A DNA stretch of 42,836 nt from Patescibacteria group bacterium (GCA_018818965.1 JAHJQX010000015.1:1-42836); one strand, 5' to 3'; shown: positions 23,685 through 31,383, counted from the first letter of the stretch. Numbers and translations are program-made. Notes: generated by a model from the sequence alone, not told the origin.

Positions 23685-23692
23685 ATTGTCAA
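23664..23692 (-). promoter_or_regulatory. Promoter of abiEi-abiEii, possibly also tyrA-aroACKED
   Basis: On the minus strand TTGACA (23692-23687) and TACAAT (23669-23664) are 17 nt apart, with 22 nt between the -10 box and the abiEi ATG. No terminator or second promoter is evident between abiEii and tyrA, so transcripts could continue into the aromatic genes. Confidence 0.75.
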
Positions 23693-23696
23693 TAGA

Positions 23697-24860
23697 TTAA
23701 TACCTCTTACAAAACAGATTAAACTTCTTGATCCCCGCTCGCAAATCACTTTCTTTGTTGGCAAAGGAAATTCGCACATGGCCCTCTTGGCCAAAAGCCA
23801 CACCAGGTACCGTGGCTACTTTTTCTTGCTCGAGTAACTGCTGGCAAAACTTAGATGAATCCTTTTCGATCTCAGAAATATCGATAAAAAAGTAGAAAGC
23901 GCCTTGCGGCTCGATATACTTGATCCGTTTATTCTGCTTAAGCAGTCCGGCTACCAAATCCCGTCGCTTCTGGAATATCTGCCGACCCTGCTCAACAAAC
24001 TCATCGCCTCGCCGCAAAACATCCTCTGCTGCCACTTGCGCTACCCCGCAAACATTGCCCGTAGAATGACTTTGTAGCCGGTTGATCAGACCAATGATCT
24101 CCTTGTCCGCTGCCACATAGCCCACCCGAAAGCCAGTCATGGCATATGCTTTGGAAATGCCGTTGATGACAAGCACTCTTTTCTTGGCCGCTTTCATGAA
24201 CTGGGCGATCGAATAAAATTTGGTGTTATCGTAGACAAGCTTTTCGTAAACATCGTCGGTAATAACATAAAGATCGTGCTGAATAAACATTTTGGCCAGC
24301 TCCTGCAGCCGCTGTCGCGAATAAACCATTCCGGTGGGATTGTTGGCAGAATTAATAATGACTGCTTTGGTTCGCGAACCGATTGCCTGCCGGGTACGCT
24401 GTATATCTGGTTCGAGATTTTTATCGGTACGCACAATTCGTGGTCGGCCACCCGCCAACTTAATCTGCTCAGTATAACTGACCCAAAATGGTGAATAGAC
24501 AATTACCTCGTCACCTTCGTTTAAAATAGCACAAAAAGTGTTATACAAGGCTTGCTTGCAACCGTTAGTGACGGCAATATTGTCCACGTTGTAGCTGAGA
24601 CCATTATCGCGTTTCAATTTGCGGGTGATTTCTTCACGCAAAACCGGATCGCCCAGGGATGCGCCATATTTAGTCTTGCCTTGATTAAAAGCTTTGACTA
24701 GACTTTGCCGCACAAAAGCAGGCGCCGCAAAATCAGGCTCACCACAAGAAAAATTGTAGACTTTGACGCCAGAGGCAATTAGCTTTTTGGCGGCGGTGTC
24801 TACTTCGATAGTCTGGGAAGCAGCGATTTTAGTGATGCGATTGTCTAGTTTTTTAGCCAT
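23697..24860 (-). CDS. Class I aminotransferase, aspartate/prephenate type
   Basis: A 387-aa PLP enzyme of the aspartate aminotransferase I-beta group. Motifs: FSCGEPDFAAP (substrate loop), KTKYGASLGDPVLREEI, TNGCKQALYNTF, INSANNPTGMVYS, DDVYEKLVY, the Schiff-base lysine in INGISKAYAMTGFRVGY and the carboxylate-binding arginine in HVRISFA. Position beside an arogenate-like TyrA makes prephenate aminotransferase activity plausible; aspartate and aromatic transamination are equally possible from sequence alone. It lies upstream of the abiE pair, 55 nt from its start. The enzyme type is certain, the substrate is not. Confidence 0.9.
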   Translation of the reverse strand: MAKKLDNRITKIAASQTIEVDTAAKKLIASGVKVYNFSCGEPDFAAPAFVRQSLVKAFNQGKTKYGASLGDPVLREEITRKLKRDNGLSYNVDNIAVTNGCKQALYNTFCAILNEGDEVIVYSPFWVSYTEQIKLAGGRPRIVRTDKNLEPDIQRTRQAIGSRTKAVIINSANNPTGMVYSRQRLQELAKMFIQHDLYVITDDVYEKLVYDNTKFYSIAQFMKAAKKRVLVINGISKAYAMTGFRVGYVAADKEIIGLINRLQSHSTGNVCGVAQVAAEDVLRRGDEFVEQGRQIFQKRRDLVAGLLKQNKRIKYIEPQGAFYFFIDISEIEKDSSKFCQQLLEQEKVATVPGVAFGQEGHVRISFANKESDLRAGIKKFNLFCKRY

Positions 24861-24863
24861 GAG

Positions 24864-24892
24864 TTTACTATTAGTAATGATGTAATAGTAAA
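24864..24892. promoter_or_regulatory. Perfect inverted repeat just upstream of the aminotransferase
   Basis: TTTACTATTA (24864-24873) and its complement TAATAGTAAA (24883-24892), spaced 9 nt, lie 3 nt before the ATG. It could be an operator or a 5' mRNA hairpin. Its sequence is unlike the abiE operator. I found no convincing -35/-10 pair here. Confidence 0.35.
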
Positions 24893-24982
24893 ATACTTTA
24901 GCGATAAAATAAAGGTGTTAGGGATATTGGGAAGAAATAAAAAAACAGCTGCTGTAAGCCGACAAACTTTAATAAGATATTT

Positions 24983-25372
24983 TTATTTGACAACCGCCAC
25001 CGCCTCTATCTCTACCTTTGCTCCCTTGGGCAGAGCCGTAACTCCTACCGTTGCCCGCGCTGGTGGATCTTGCGGGAAATAGCTGCCATAGACCTCATTT
25101 ACCGCTGCAAAATCACCTAGATCAACTAGGTAAATAGTCGTTTTTACTACATCATTTAGACTAGAACCGGCCGCTTCCAGGACAGCCCGTAGATTTATCA
25201 ACACTTGCTCGGTTTGTTCCCCAATTGATCCTTCCACCATACTCCCATTAGCCCGCAACGGTATTTGACCTGAACAATAAATTTGTTCACCTATTTTAAT
25301 AGCTTGCGAGTAGGGGCCGATGGCTTGGGGAGCGGTGGTAGTAGAAATTATTTCTTTTGGCATAATTTTCAT
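24983..25372 (-). CDS. ridA: RidA-family reactive intermediate deaminase
   Basis: Hydrolyses enamine/imine intermediates released by PLP enzymes such as threonine or serine dehydratases, protecting aminotransferases like IlvE. Typical features: PQAIGPYSQAIKIGEQIYCSGQ, a QTEQVLINLRAVLEAAGSS stretch, VVKTTIYLVDLGDFAAVNEVY, the arginine in PPARATVGV, and the C-terminal KVEIEAVAV. The start is either the ATG at 25372, which abuts the permease stop, or the ATG at 25363, which fits the family N-terminus MPKEIIST better. About 126-129 aa, normal length. Confidence 0.93.
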   Translation of the reverse strand: MKIMPKEIISTTTAPQAIGPYSQAIKIGEQIYCSGQIPLRANGSMVEGSIGEQTEQVLINLRAVLEAAGSSLNDVVKTTIYLVDLGDFAAVNEVYGSYFPQDPPARATVGVTALPKGAKVEIEAVAVVK

Positions 25373-26179
25373 TTATACGGCAATATCCCGCTTATTGAAC
25401 CATATCAACCCAATGCTAGTACACACCACCGCCACCCCAACGAAAACATAAATCGATAGCTCATTAATATGATTCTCGACCAAAGCGGCCTGGTAGTCAT
25501 AATAGTGAAAAAAGGAAATATATTTAAGATTTTCTACTTTTTCCAATAGTGATGCCGCCAAATTAGCAATATACATCCCGACGATCGTCATCCCACCAAC
25601 CATATATACTCGGCCTTTCTCAGAAAAAATCGCTGAAAACATCATCGCCATGCTAAACACTGCCCAACCAAAGAGTAATCCCAACATCGCCATTGTATTA
25701 TAATTGGTTAGAACATAGTCAATATCGTGCAACTCGGCCAGCGGGATCAGTGAATAGACAGATACAAGGGTAAATATTAGCAAAATAATAATGCCAGCTA
25801 AGTAGCGCGCTAAGAATATTTCTACTCGCGAAACTGGACGCGAGAGCATGATCTCAGCTGTCCCCTTCTCTATCTCAGTGGCTAGGCCAAAAGTGGCTAG
25901 GGCGATCATAAAGAAAATCATCATGATTGGCCAAACTAGACTAAAATGCTCGATCGACAAGAAATTCTCGATCTTATCGAAAGTGATCTGTTCATCCATA
26001 CCAAAAGCCTTCATGAAGCTCTCGGGATAATTTTTGATCAGTTCATTGAAGCTCTCCGCCTCCTCCTGAATAGTAGGAAACATCCCAATATACATCCAAA
26101 TAATCAAAACAGCCGCCACACAATAAATGATGAGCGAAACTTTTTTGTCTTTAATTGTGCGGATTAGAATTGGTAGCAT
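25373..26179 (-). CDS. ABC-2 type transporter permease
   Basis: A 268-aa integral membrane protein with about six helices: LIIYCVAAVLIIWMYIGMF at the N-terminus, a soluble loop (30-85), WPIMMIFFMIALATFGL, IIILLIFTLVSVYSLIPL, MAMLGLLFGWAVFSMAMMF, VGGMTIVGMYIANLAASLL and IYVFVGVAVVCTSIGLIW. The segment GTAEIMLSRPVSRVEIFLAR between helices is characteristic of bacteriocin/antibiotic-type ABC-2 exporters. It belongs with the ATPase gene upstream, separated by the hairpin element at 26201-26272. Substrate unknown. Confidence 0.88.
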   Translation of the reverse strand: MLPILIRTIKDKKVSLIIYCVAAVLIIWMYIGMFPTIQEEAESFNELIKNYPESFMKAFGMDEQITFDKIENFLSIEHFSLVWPIMMIFFMIALATFGLATEIEKGTAEIMLSRPVSRVEIFLARYLAGIIILLIFTLVSVYSLIPLAELHDIDYVLTNYNTMAMLGLLFGWAVFSMAMMFSAIFSEKGRVYMVGGMTIVGMYIANLAASLLEKVENLKYISFFHYYDYQAALVENHINELSIYVFVGVAVVCTSIGLIWFNKRDIAV

Positions 26180-26200
26180 GGATTCTTATTAAAGCTGGTA

Positions 26201-26272
26201 TGACTTGGTTGGTTATTGTTCGACTCACCTACCTCGGAAGGGGGGTTCGCTGAACAACAACCAACCAAGTCA
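26201..26272. repeat. Intergenic element with 21-bp arms (site C)
   Basis: TGACTTGGTTGGTTATTGTTC (positions 26201-26221, first 20 nt shown by pairing) matches the complement of 26252-26272 at 20 of 21 positions. The 30-nt loop contains GACTCACC ... GGGTTCGCT, similar to the cores of sites A and B, but the arms have no similarity to theirs. It lies between the ABC ATPase and permease genes, again inside an operon. Confidence 0.75.
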
Positions 26273-26291
26273 TTAATCATCAATAATACTC

Positions 26292-27164
26292 CTATTCATA
26301 AAACTCCAAAAATATATCCTCAAGTGACGCTTGATCGATTTCAAGATCTACTAACTTGTACTGACTAAGCTTCTTGACTACTTGGTCAATATCGCCCTTA
26401 ACCTTGAGCATTAGGCTATTATTGAGCTGTCTGACGATTTTGAGACCGTTGCCTTGGAAATCAGCCGGGTCAAATTTGTCAGCAAAATGAGCGTGAACAG
26501 AATAGATTTTTTTCTGCTTGAGACTGATAATACTCTCAGTGGCGGCCATTTTACCTTCTTTTATTACTGCTACTCGCTCACAGACTTTCTCGACTTCCGC
26601 TAGGTTGTGCGAAGACATGAAGACGGTAACTTCCCGCTTAGAAGCCTCCTGTAGCAGTTCATAGACCTCGTTTTGTAATAGAGGATCTAAGGCATTAGTC
26701 GGCTCATCACAAATAAGAACCTTAGGATAAAACATGAAGGCCATAATTATCCCTAGCTTCTGCCGGTTACCAGAAGATAGTTCTTTGGTTTTGCGGCTAG
26801 GATCAAAATCAAAACGTTTAATTAGCTCAGTCGAGTGATCCTCTTTGTGGCCGTTGAGCTTACGTAGGAAGTTCAGATGCGCCTGACCCGTCCATTTGTC
26901 ATAAAGACGGACATTGCCCGAGAGATAGCCGATGTCTTCTTTAACTTTGACTGTGTTTTTCTGGGCATCTTTACCGAGAATCTTGATTTCACCGGTCGTC
27001 GGACGAATAAAGTCCATCAGACAGCGAATAGTGGTCGTCTTGCCCGCGCCATTGGGTCCCAAAAACCCGAAAATCTCCCCCTTTTCCACGCTAAAGGAGA
27101 TATCGTCAACGGCTTTGACCTGGCCGAAATGCTTTACAAGATTGTTTACTTCGATGATGGGCAT
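26292..27164 (-). CDS. ABC transporter ATP-binding protein
   Basis: Drives the ABC-2 permease downstream. Walker A GFLGPNGAGKTTTIRCL, Q-loop region DIGYLSGNVRLYDKWT, a signature ELSSGNRQKLGI (SSGNRQ in place of SGGQxQ), Walker B VLICDEPTNALDP, and the switch histidine in VFMSSHNLAE. The accessory C-terminal domain (about 200-290) is as in DrrA/CcmA-type exporters. The open frame extends upstream to 27248, but that part is non-homologous; the ATG at 27164 (MPIIEVNNLVKHFG) is chosen, giving 290 aa. It begins only 6 nt after a TATAAT box. Confidence 0.92.
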   Translation of the reverse strand: MPIIEVNNLVKHFGQVKAVDDISFSVEKGEIFGFLGPNGAGKTTTIRCLMDFIRPTTGEIKILGKDAQKNTVKVKEDIGYLSGNVRLYDKWTGQAHLNFLRKLNGHKEDHSTELIKRFDFDPSRKTKELSSGNRQKLGIIMAFMFYPKVLICDEPTNALDPLLQNEVYELLQEASKREVTVFMSSHNLAEVEKVCERVAVIKEGKMAATESIISLKQKKIYSVHAHFADKFDPADFQGNGLKIVRQLNNSLMLKVKGDIDQVVKKLSQYKLVDLEIDQASLEDIFLEFYE

Positions 27165-27170
27165 GGGAGT

Positions 27171-27179
27171 ATTATAGCA
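27171..27179 (-). promoter_or_regulatory. Extended -10 promoter giving a probable leaderless ABC ATPase mRNA
   Basis: TGCTATAAT on the minus strand (27179-27171) is an extended -10 box. Only six nt (ACTCCC) separate it from the ATPase ATG, so transcription would start at or within one base of the start codon. No good -35 box is visible, as is common for extended -10 promoters. Confidence 0.6.
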
Positions 27180-27286
27180 TGGGGTTGGAGTGGAGGGGAA
27201 GAAAAAGGGGTGGATATTTTGCTCTATATTGATAATATGTAGATTCACTCAGCAAAGAATGTACCTTATCAAAGGAGAGAATTACT

Positions 27287-28114
27287 GTGCGAGATTGGAA
27301 TCCAGTATATCGACAGCTCACTGATCGCAACCGAGGCTTTATCAACCCAGGAGAGCAAGAACGGCTCCGGCGCTACCACGTGGCTGTGCTCGGTCTCGGT
27401 CTGGGAGCGCAGATCGTCGAGCTGATGGTGCGCACCGGCTTTAACCGGATAACGGTTGCCGATGGCGGCTTGATCGAAGAAACTAACCTTAACCGGCAAC
27501 CATGGACTTTACCTGACACCGGTCGGGAAAAGACACGAGTCTTGCATGACCGGGTTCGGACTATCAACCCCCATATCCGACTGGCTCACCATGATCGGAT
27601 GCTCAAGCACGCTGATATCGCCGGCTTACTTGATGAAGTCCATATCGTCATCAACGCCGTTGGGATTGAGGAGTTGCCACTGACTGTGGAGATTCACCGC
27701 CAAGCACGAGCCCGCGGCATCCCGGTGATTGAACCCATCAACGCCGGCTGGTGCGGAGGGTTGTTTGTCTTCAGTCCCAATGGCCCCAGCTTCGAGGAGC
27801 TGATCGAGCTGCGAGACGACGATGATCTGGAGGCGCTGGCTGCAAATCCAGCTCAACTACTCCCCTACTGGAGCAATCTGGTACACCAGCACATGCCCGA
27901 GCACCTGCGCGAGCCGATGGTGGAGTATCTGTACCAAGTTGGCCAGGATGGCTACTGCGCACTGCCTCAGCTGGGAGCAGGTGTGTATATCACGGCTGGA
28001 GTGGTAGTGACCACGCTGGTTAGGATAGCGCTAGAGCGGCCGGTCAAGCTGGCACCAGAGTTTATCTTCCTGGATCCGATCGAAGCAGCCGAACCTTTGA
28101 GTGACGAGATTTAG
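27287..28114 (+). CDS. ThiF/E1-like adenylyltransferase family protein
   Basis: A 275-aa Rossmann protein of the ThiF/MoeB superfamily, which adenylates C-termini of ubiquitin-like or carrier proteins or other carboxylates. Seen are the nucleotide loop VAVLGLGLGAQIVELMVRTG, the Asp-and-Arg segment ADGGLIEETNLNRQPW, and GREKTRVLHDRVRTINP. The middle (RARGIPVIEP, LFVFSPNGPSFEEL) resembles the subgroup often found with nitroreductase domains. The usual catalytic Asp region is INAVGIEEL, so chemistry is uncertain. C161 in AGWCGG is a possible acceptor. GTG start with a strong AAGGAGA site, and GC content near 60% or above, clearly unlike its neighbours: probably transferred. No ubiquitin-like partner is nearby. 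Confidence 0.8.
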   Translation: MRDWNPVYRQLTDRNRGFINPGEQERLRRYHVAVLGLGLGAQIVELMVRTGFNRITVADGGLIEETNLNRQPWTLPDTGREKTRVLHDRVRTINPHIRLAHHDRMLKHADIAGLLDEVHIVINAVGIEELPLTVEIHRQARARGIPVIEPINAGWCGGLFVFSPNGPSFEELIELRDDDDLEALAANPAQLLPYWSNLVHQHMPEHLREPMVEYLYQVGQDGYCALPQLGAGVYITAGVVVTTLVRIALERPVKLAPEFIFLDPIEAAEPLSDEI

Positions 28115-28140
28115 GTCTTTGACCTGGTCTTAGAATATAA

Positions 28141-28170
28141 CTCACCATAAGAGGGATGGTGGGTTTTTTA
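28141..28170 (+). terminator. Intrinsic terminator of the ThiF-like gene
   Basis: CTCACCAT (28141-28148) pairs with ATGGTGGG (28156-28163) around a 7-nt loop, followed by six T residues. The stop codon of the convergent Bro-N gene lies at the end of the T-run. Confidence 0.85.
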
Positions 28171-28938
28171 TTTACGAAGCGAGTGAGAGAAAAGTAAAAT
28201 TCTTTTATCTTTCCGAGCGAATGAGTTATCAAGGGGCGACGCCTCGCCCAGCATAGTAAAAATCAGCTCCAGGTCATTCATATGATCGCGCAGATTTTCT
28301 CGCTTCAATTTTTTGTGCTGCTTATACTCGGTGGGCGTCATGTCAAAAGTAGCTTTTGAAATCTCGGCCGTCAGTATTTCATATTCGCGATCTTGCTTTA
28401 CCCCTCGTTTTTGCCATTCGTCAGTTAATGTCTCTCGTACTTCAATCCCACGCATTCGCTTTTCAATCCAAGCATCGGAGTAGCCTTTGGCTTTATATAT
28501 AGCCCTCGTCCTTTTGGTAGCTAGTTCTGGATCCTCGATTTCCTGCACTCTTTCATAGCCTACTTTGGCCAACCAGCGCTTGAATGGTTCGGCCTTGGGC
28601 GATGGAATGGATTGAATGAGGCGAAATATTCCTTCTGTATTGGCACAATTAAGCCTTTGCTTACCACCTAAGGTTTCAATCGAAAGGGGGGTGACAAATT
28701 GTCCCCACCCTTTACTAAGCTCTTCATCTCTAACACGCATCTTTCTAATATAATCCTTAGCATTAGGCGTCTCTGTTAAAACCTCTACAACATCATTTAC
28801 CACAAACCACCATTCATTGTTAAAAATAGTTCTCCGCACCTTTTTGCCTCGAAAAAGGGCGATTTTGGTGCTGGCTTTGCCTGCCGGAACCTCGGCAGAG
28901 CTAGATTTGTTTTTGGCACCCTCCTGGTTTTTTGCCAT
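28168..28938 (-). CDS. Bro-N domain protein (phage antirepressor/DinD-like)
   Basis: A 256-aa protein with an N-terminal BRO domain: IALFRGKKVRRTIFNNEWWFVVNDVVEVLTE, then RVRDEELSKGWGQFVTPL and LNCANTEGIFRLIQSIPSPKAEPFKRWLAKVGYERVQEIEDPE (each written here only in part below 20 where aligned). The C-terminal part (SDAWIEKRMRGIEVRETLTDEW, ISKATFDMTPTEYK, HMNDLELIFTMLGE) is the conserved extension of chromosomal antirepressor-like proteins. It likely binds DNA. The N-terminus has a low-complexity stretch with VPAGKAS that may derive from the GCCTGCCGG repeat. No other phage genes are present. Confidence 0.85.
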   Translation of the reverse strand: MAKNQEGAKNKSSSAEVPAGKASTKIALFRGKKVRRTIFNNEWWFVVNDVVEVLTETPNAKDYIRKMRVRDEELSKGWGQFVTPLSIETLGGKQRLNCANTEGIFRLIQSIPSPKAEPFKRWLAKVGYERVQEIEDPELATKRTRAIYKAKGYSDAWIEKRMRGIEVRETLTDEWQKRGVKQDREYEILTAEISKATFDMTPTEYKQHKKLKRENLRDHMNDLELIFTMLGEASPLDNSFARKDKRILLFSHSLRK

Positions 28939-28975
28939 GTTTTCTGATTAATTAATTTGCCTGCTTCTTAAAGAC

Positions 28976-28984
28976 ATTATAGCA
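28976..28984 (-). promoter_or_regulatory. Extended -10 promoter of the Bro-N gene
   Basis: TGCTATAAT on the minus strand, 37 nt before the Bro-N ATG at 28938, again with no clear -35 box. Confidence 0.5.
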
Positions 28985-29086
28985 AAGTAATCACATTCTA
29001 TCTTGTGTAAAAACTGTGCTTATCTCACTTTGAAGACCGGATGATTTAGGATAAACTTAGAGGAATAATATTGAATCACTTTTTAC

Positions 29087-30748
29087 ATGCCCCTCACCCC
29101 ACTTGAAGCGATCATTATTGCCAACGCCATCGCTATTTTCGCCATCGGTTGGCTCGCTCTCCGTCACCACTGGCAGACACGACAGCAAACACGCAGTCAC
29201 CAACAACGATCCCGGCAGAAATTATATCAAAATATCCTCTTCGCCCTCACCAGCTTCACCTGTGCCGCTTGGTTAATATCCGACTTCCTGGTTGATCAAA
29301 GTACAAATCTAACTAGCGCTCTCCTCTGGAGCAAGCTAACCTTCGTCACCTCGATCCTGATTTTGGATCTCTTTTTTTATTTTGTGATTTTATTCCCAGC
29401 CATTCCTACTTGGTGGTGTAATAAATATTTCCTGTTAATTTACGCCCTGCCCACCTTTTTACTAGTGATATCTCCTACTAATCTACTTGTCAAAAACGTC
29501 TACTTCATCACTGAACAAACCACCGCTGGCTGGCAGATCGGTTTCACCCCCGGCACCCTCTACAACCTATTCATCACCCACCAAATTATATTTCTAGTCG
29601 CCACTCTAGCCATCATAATCACTAAGTACCACCAATCCCATAATGCCCAACGCCTCCAGTTAAAATACCTCGCGCTGGGATTTGCCACCACCACTGCCGC
29701 TTCAATTATTTTCGGCGCCATCCTGCCAGAAATTTTCGACCTTCCTGCTTGGGCCAAACTCGCTCCCGCCTCCGTAATATTTATCGTAACAGCTACAGCC
29801 ATCGCTTTAACCAAGCACTATTTGCTCAACATTAAAATAGTAGCAGCCGAAATCCTGGCCTTTTTTATCGGTTTAACTCTGCTGGCAAACATCTTACTAG
29901 CCACCAATAAAGAAGAATTAATTTTACGCTCGTTGTCATTCTCAATAGCCGTAGGTATAAGCATCTGGCTAGTGCGCAGTGTCCGGCAGGAAGTTGCCCG
30001 CCGGCAACAAATAGAGCAACTAGCGCAAAAGCTAGAAAAAGCCAACCGTAAACTCGCGACCTTGAACGAAAGAAAAAGCGTTTTCGTCTCGATGGTCGCT
30101 CACGAACTACGCACTCCTTTGACTAGTTTGCAGGGATATTTGACGCTTTTACAGTCGGAAAAATATGGCAACGTTACATCCCAGCAAAAAGCTATTTTCC
30201 AGAAATGTGGACGCAATTTCCGCGAACTTGACCGATTTATCGATTCCCTACTCGACTTGGCCCATATCGAAGCTGGTCAAATAAAATGTATCAAAAAATT
30301 ATTTGATTTAAACGAATTGATCACCAAAGTGGCAACGGAAATGAAAGCCTCAGCTCGCACTAAGAATTTGCGGCTGGTCATAAATCAATCAAACTCGCTT
30401 TTTCTTAGGGCAGACCGCGAAAAAATCAAACACGTTTTAATTAACTTGATCGACAACGCTATTAAATATACAGATAAAGGGAAAATTACAGTTTCTGTTC
30501 GGCAACGGGAAAACCACGTAATCATTGAAGTAAAAGACACTGGCAGCGGACTAAGTCCGTCAGAATGTAAACAGATTTTTAGCAAATTTACCCGCACTAA
30601 TGGTAGCTGGCAGATCAACCAACAGGGCTTGGGTCTCGGTCTTTATATCGCTAAAATGTTTATCGATGCTCATGAGGGTCGCATCTGGGTGAAGAGCGCG
30701 GGCCTCAATTGTGGTGCCACTTTTGGCTTTAACCTACCTTGCAAATAA
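29087..30748 (+). CDS. Orphan membrane sensor histidine kinase
   Basis: A 553-aa kinase. The N-terminal half has about nine hydrophobic helices (for example AIIIANAIAIFAIGWLAL near residue 10, FVTSILILDLFFYFVILF, IIFLVATLAIIIT, ILAFFIGLTLLANILLA), similar in layout to kinases with a 7TM-type input region. A short coiled linker (QIEQLAQKLEKANRKLATLN) leads to HisKA with H339 in MVAHELRTPLTSL. The ATPase domain has the N box LINLIDNAIKYTDKG, G1 VKDTGSGLSP, F box IFSKFTR and G2 GLGLGLYIAKMF, all intact. No response regulator is adjacent, so its partner and stimulus are unknown. Confidence 0.92.
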   Translation: MPLTPLEAIIIANAIAIFAIGWLALRHHWQTRQQTRSHQQRSRQKLYQNILFALTSFTCAAWLISDFLVDQSTNLTSALLWSKLTFVTSILILDLFFYFVILFPAIPTWWCNKYFLLIYALPTFLLVISPTNLLVKNVYFITEQTTAGWQIGFTPGTLYNLFITHQIIFLVATLAIIITKYHQSHNAQRLQLKYLALGFATTTAASIIFGAILPEIFDLPAWAKLAPASVIFIVTATAIALTKHYLLNIKIVAAEILAFFIGLTLLANILLATNKEELILRSLSFSIAVGISIWLVRSVRQEVARRQQIEQLAQKLEKANRKLATLNERKSVFVSMVAHELRTPLTSLQGYLTLLQSEKYGNVTSQQKAIFQKCGRNFRELDRFIDSLLDLAHIEAGQIKCIKKLFDLNELITKVATEMKASARTKNLRLVINQSNSLFLRADREKIKHVLINLIDNAIKYTDKGKITVSVRQRENHVIIEVKDTGSGLSPSECKQIFSKFTRTNGSWQINQQGLGLGLYIAKMFIDAHEGRIWVKSAGLNCGATFGFNLPCK

Positions 30749-30785
30749 TTCTCCAACCGACTAATGGACAAGTTTACCCTTAAAT

Positions 30786-30815
30786 AAAAAACCTCACAAC
30801 TACTTAGTAATGAGG
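30786..30815 (-). terminator. Intrinsic terminator of the gene at 30829-31335
   Basis: Read on the minus strand, GCCTCA (30816-30811) through TGAGG (30796-30792) with an inner ACT/AGT pairing forms a hairpin followed by six T residues (30791-30786) and an AT-rich stretch. Confidence 0.75.
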
Positions 30816-30828
30816 CATGTGCTTTAGT

Positions 30829-31335
30829 CTAATTGGGTTTTCTCCGGTCCGGCAACGGTTCATCTGCCAGAACAAACATGCAGAGTCTATCCCTCTCTCC
30901 CGCAAAACCATTGCAGATCACCTTGGGAGCCGGGGGACCGTTTGTCCCCTGATAGACAGCCAGGCCAGCACGCTCAGCTATGGCCTTGAAAACAAGCGCC
31001 CTGATCGCTTCGACTGCTCCCCGATTAGAGTACATCGGGGTGTAATCGTAGAAACGTCCGGCAGCAGCGAGATCATTGAGAGCATCAACGATCTCTTGCG
31101 GATATAGCAAACGTCCCAGAGGCTCACAATAACGCAAGAAAAGAACCGGATACAGACCAGTGAAGGTTCTAACGAGATCCTCAACCCCTAACTCGCTGTC
31201 CTGCCTGTGGCCACTTGATAAAGCTAAAACTTCATCAATCTCCTCTTCATTCATTCCGATGATAAAAACTTGGTAGCCAATCATCGGAACTTCAAAAAGT
31301 ATTTTTAGCAGCTTCAAAAAAGGTTTTTGTGCCAT
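30829..31335 (-). CDS. Hypothetical protein
   Basis: I do not recognise the family. The chosen ATG at 31335 gives MAQKPFLKLLKILFE and 168 aa, with a purine-rich GAGAGGGA upstream as a plausible ribosome site; an in-frame start 15 codons upstream is less likely. It looks soluble, mixed alpha/beta, with VPMIGYQVFIIGMNEEEIDE, YCEPLGRLLYPQEIVDAL, then a C-terminal APKVICNGFAGERDRLCMF. There is no membrane helix or known catalytic motif. It has its own promoter and terminator, so it is a single-gene unit and probably real. It follows the ilvC terminator but is not part of that operon. Confidence 0.65.
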   Translation of the reverse strand: MAQKPFLKLLKILFEVPMIGYQVFIIGMNEEEIDEVLALSSGHRQDSELGVEDLVRTFTGLYPVLFLRYCEPLGRLLYPQEIVDALNDLAAAGRFYDYTPMYSNRGAVEAIRALVFKAIAERAGLAVYQGTNGPPAPKVICNGFAGERDRLCMFVLADEPLPDRRKPN

Positions 31336-31383
31336 TGTCTGTCCCTCTCGTTTGGTAAGGTGCAGTTTTTTGTACTTCAAGAG

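Noticed and set aside
24940-24982. Intrinsic terminator after ridA
   Set aside because: ACAG-CAG-CTGT followed by T residues on the minus strand is only a 4-bp stem; too weak to call.
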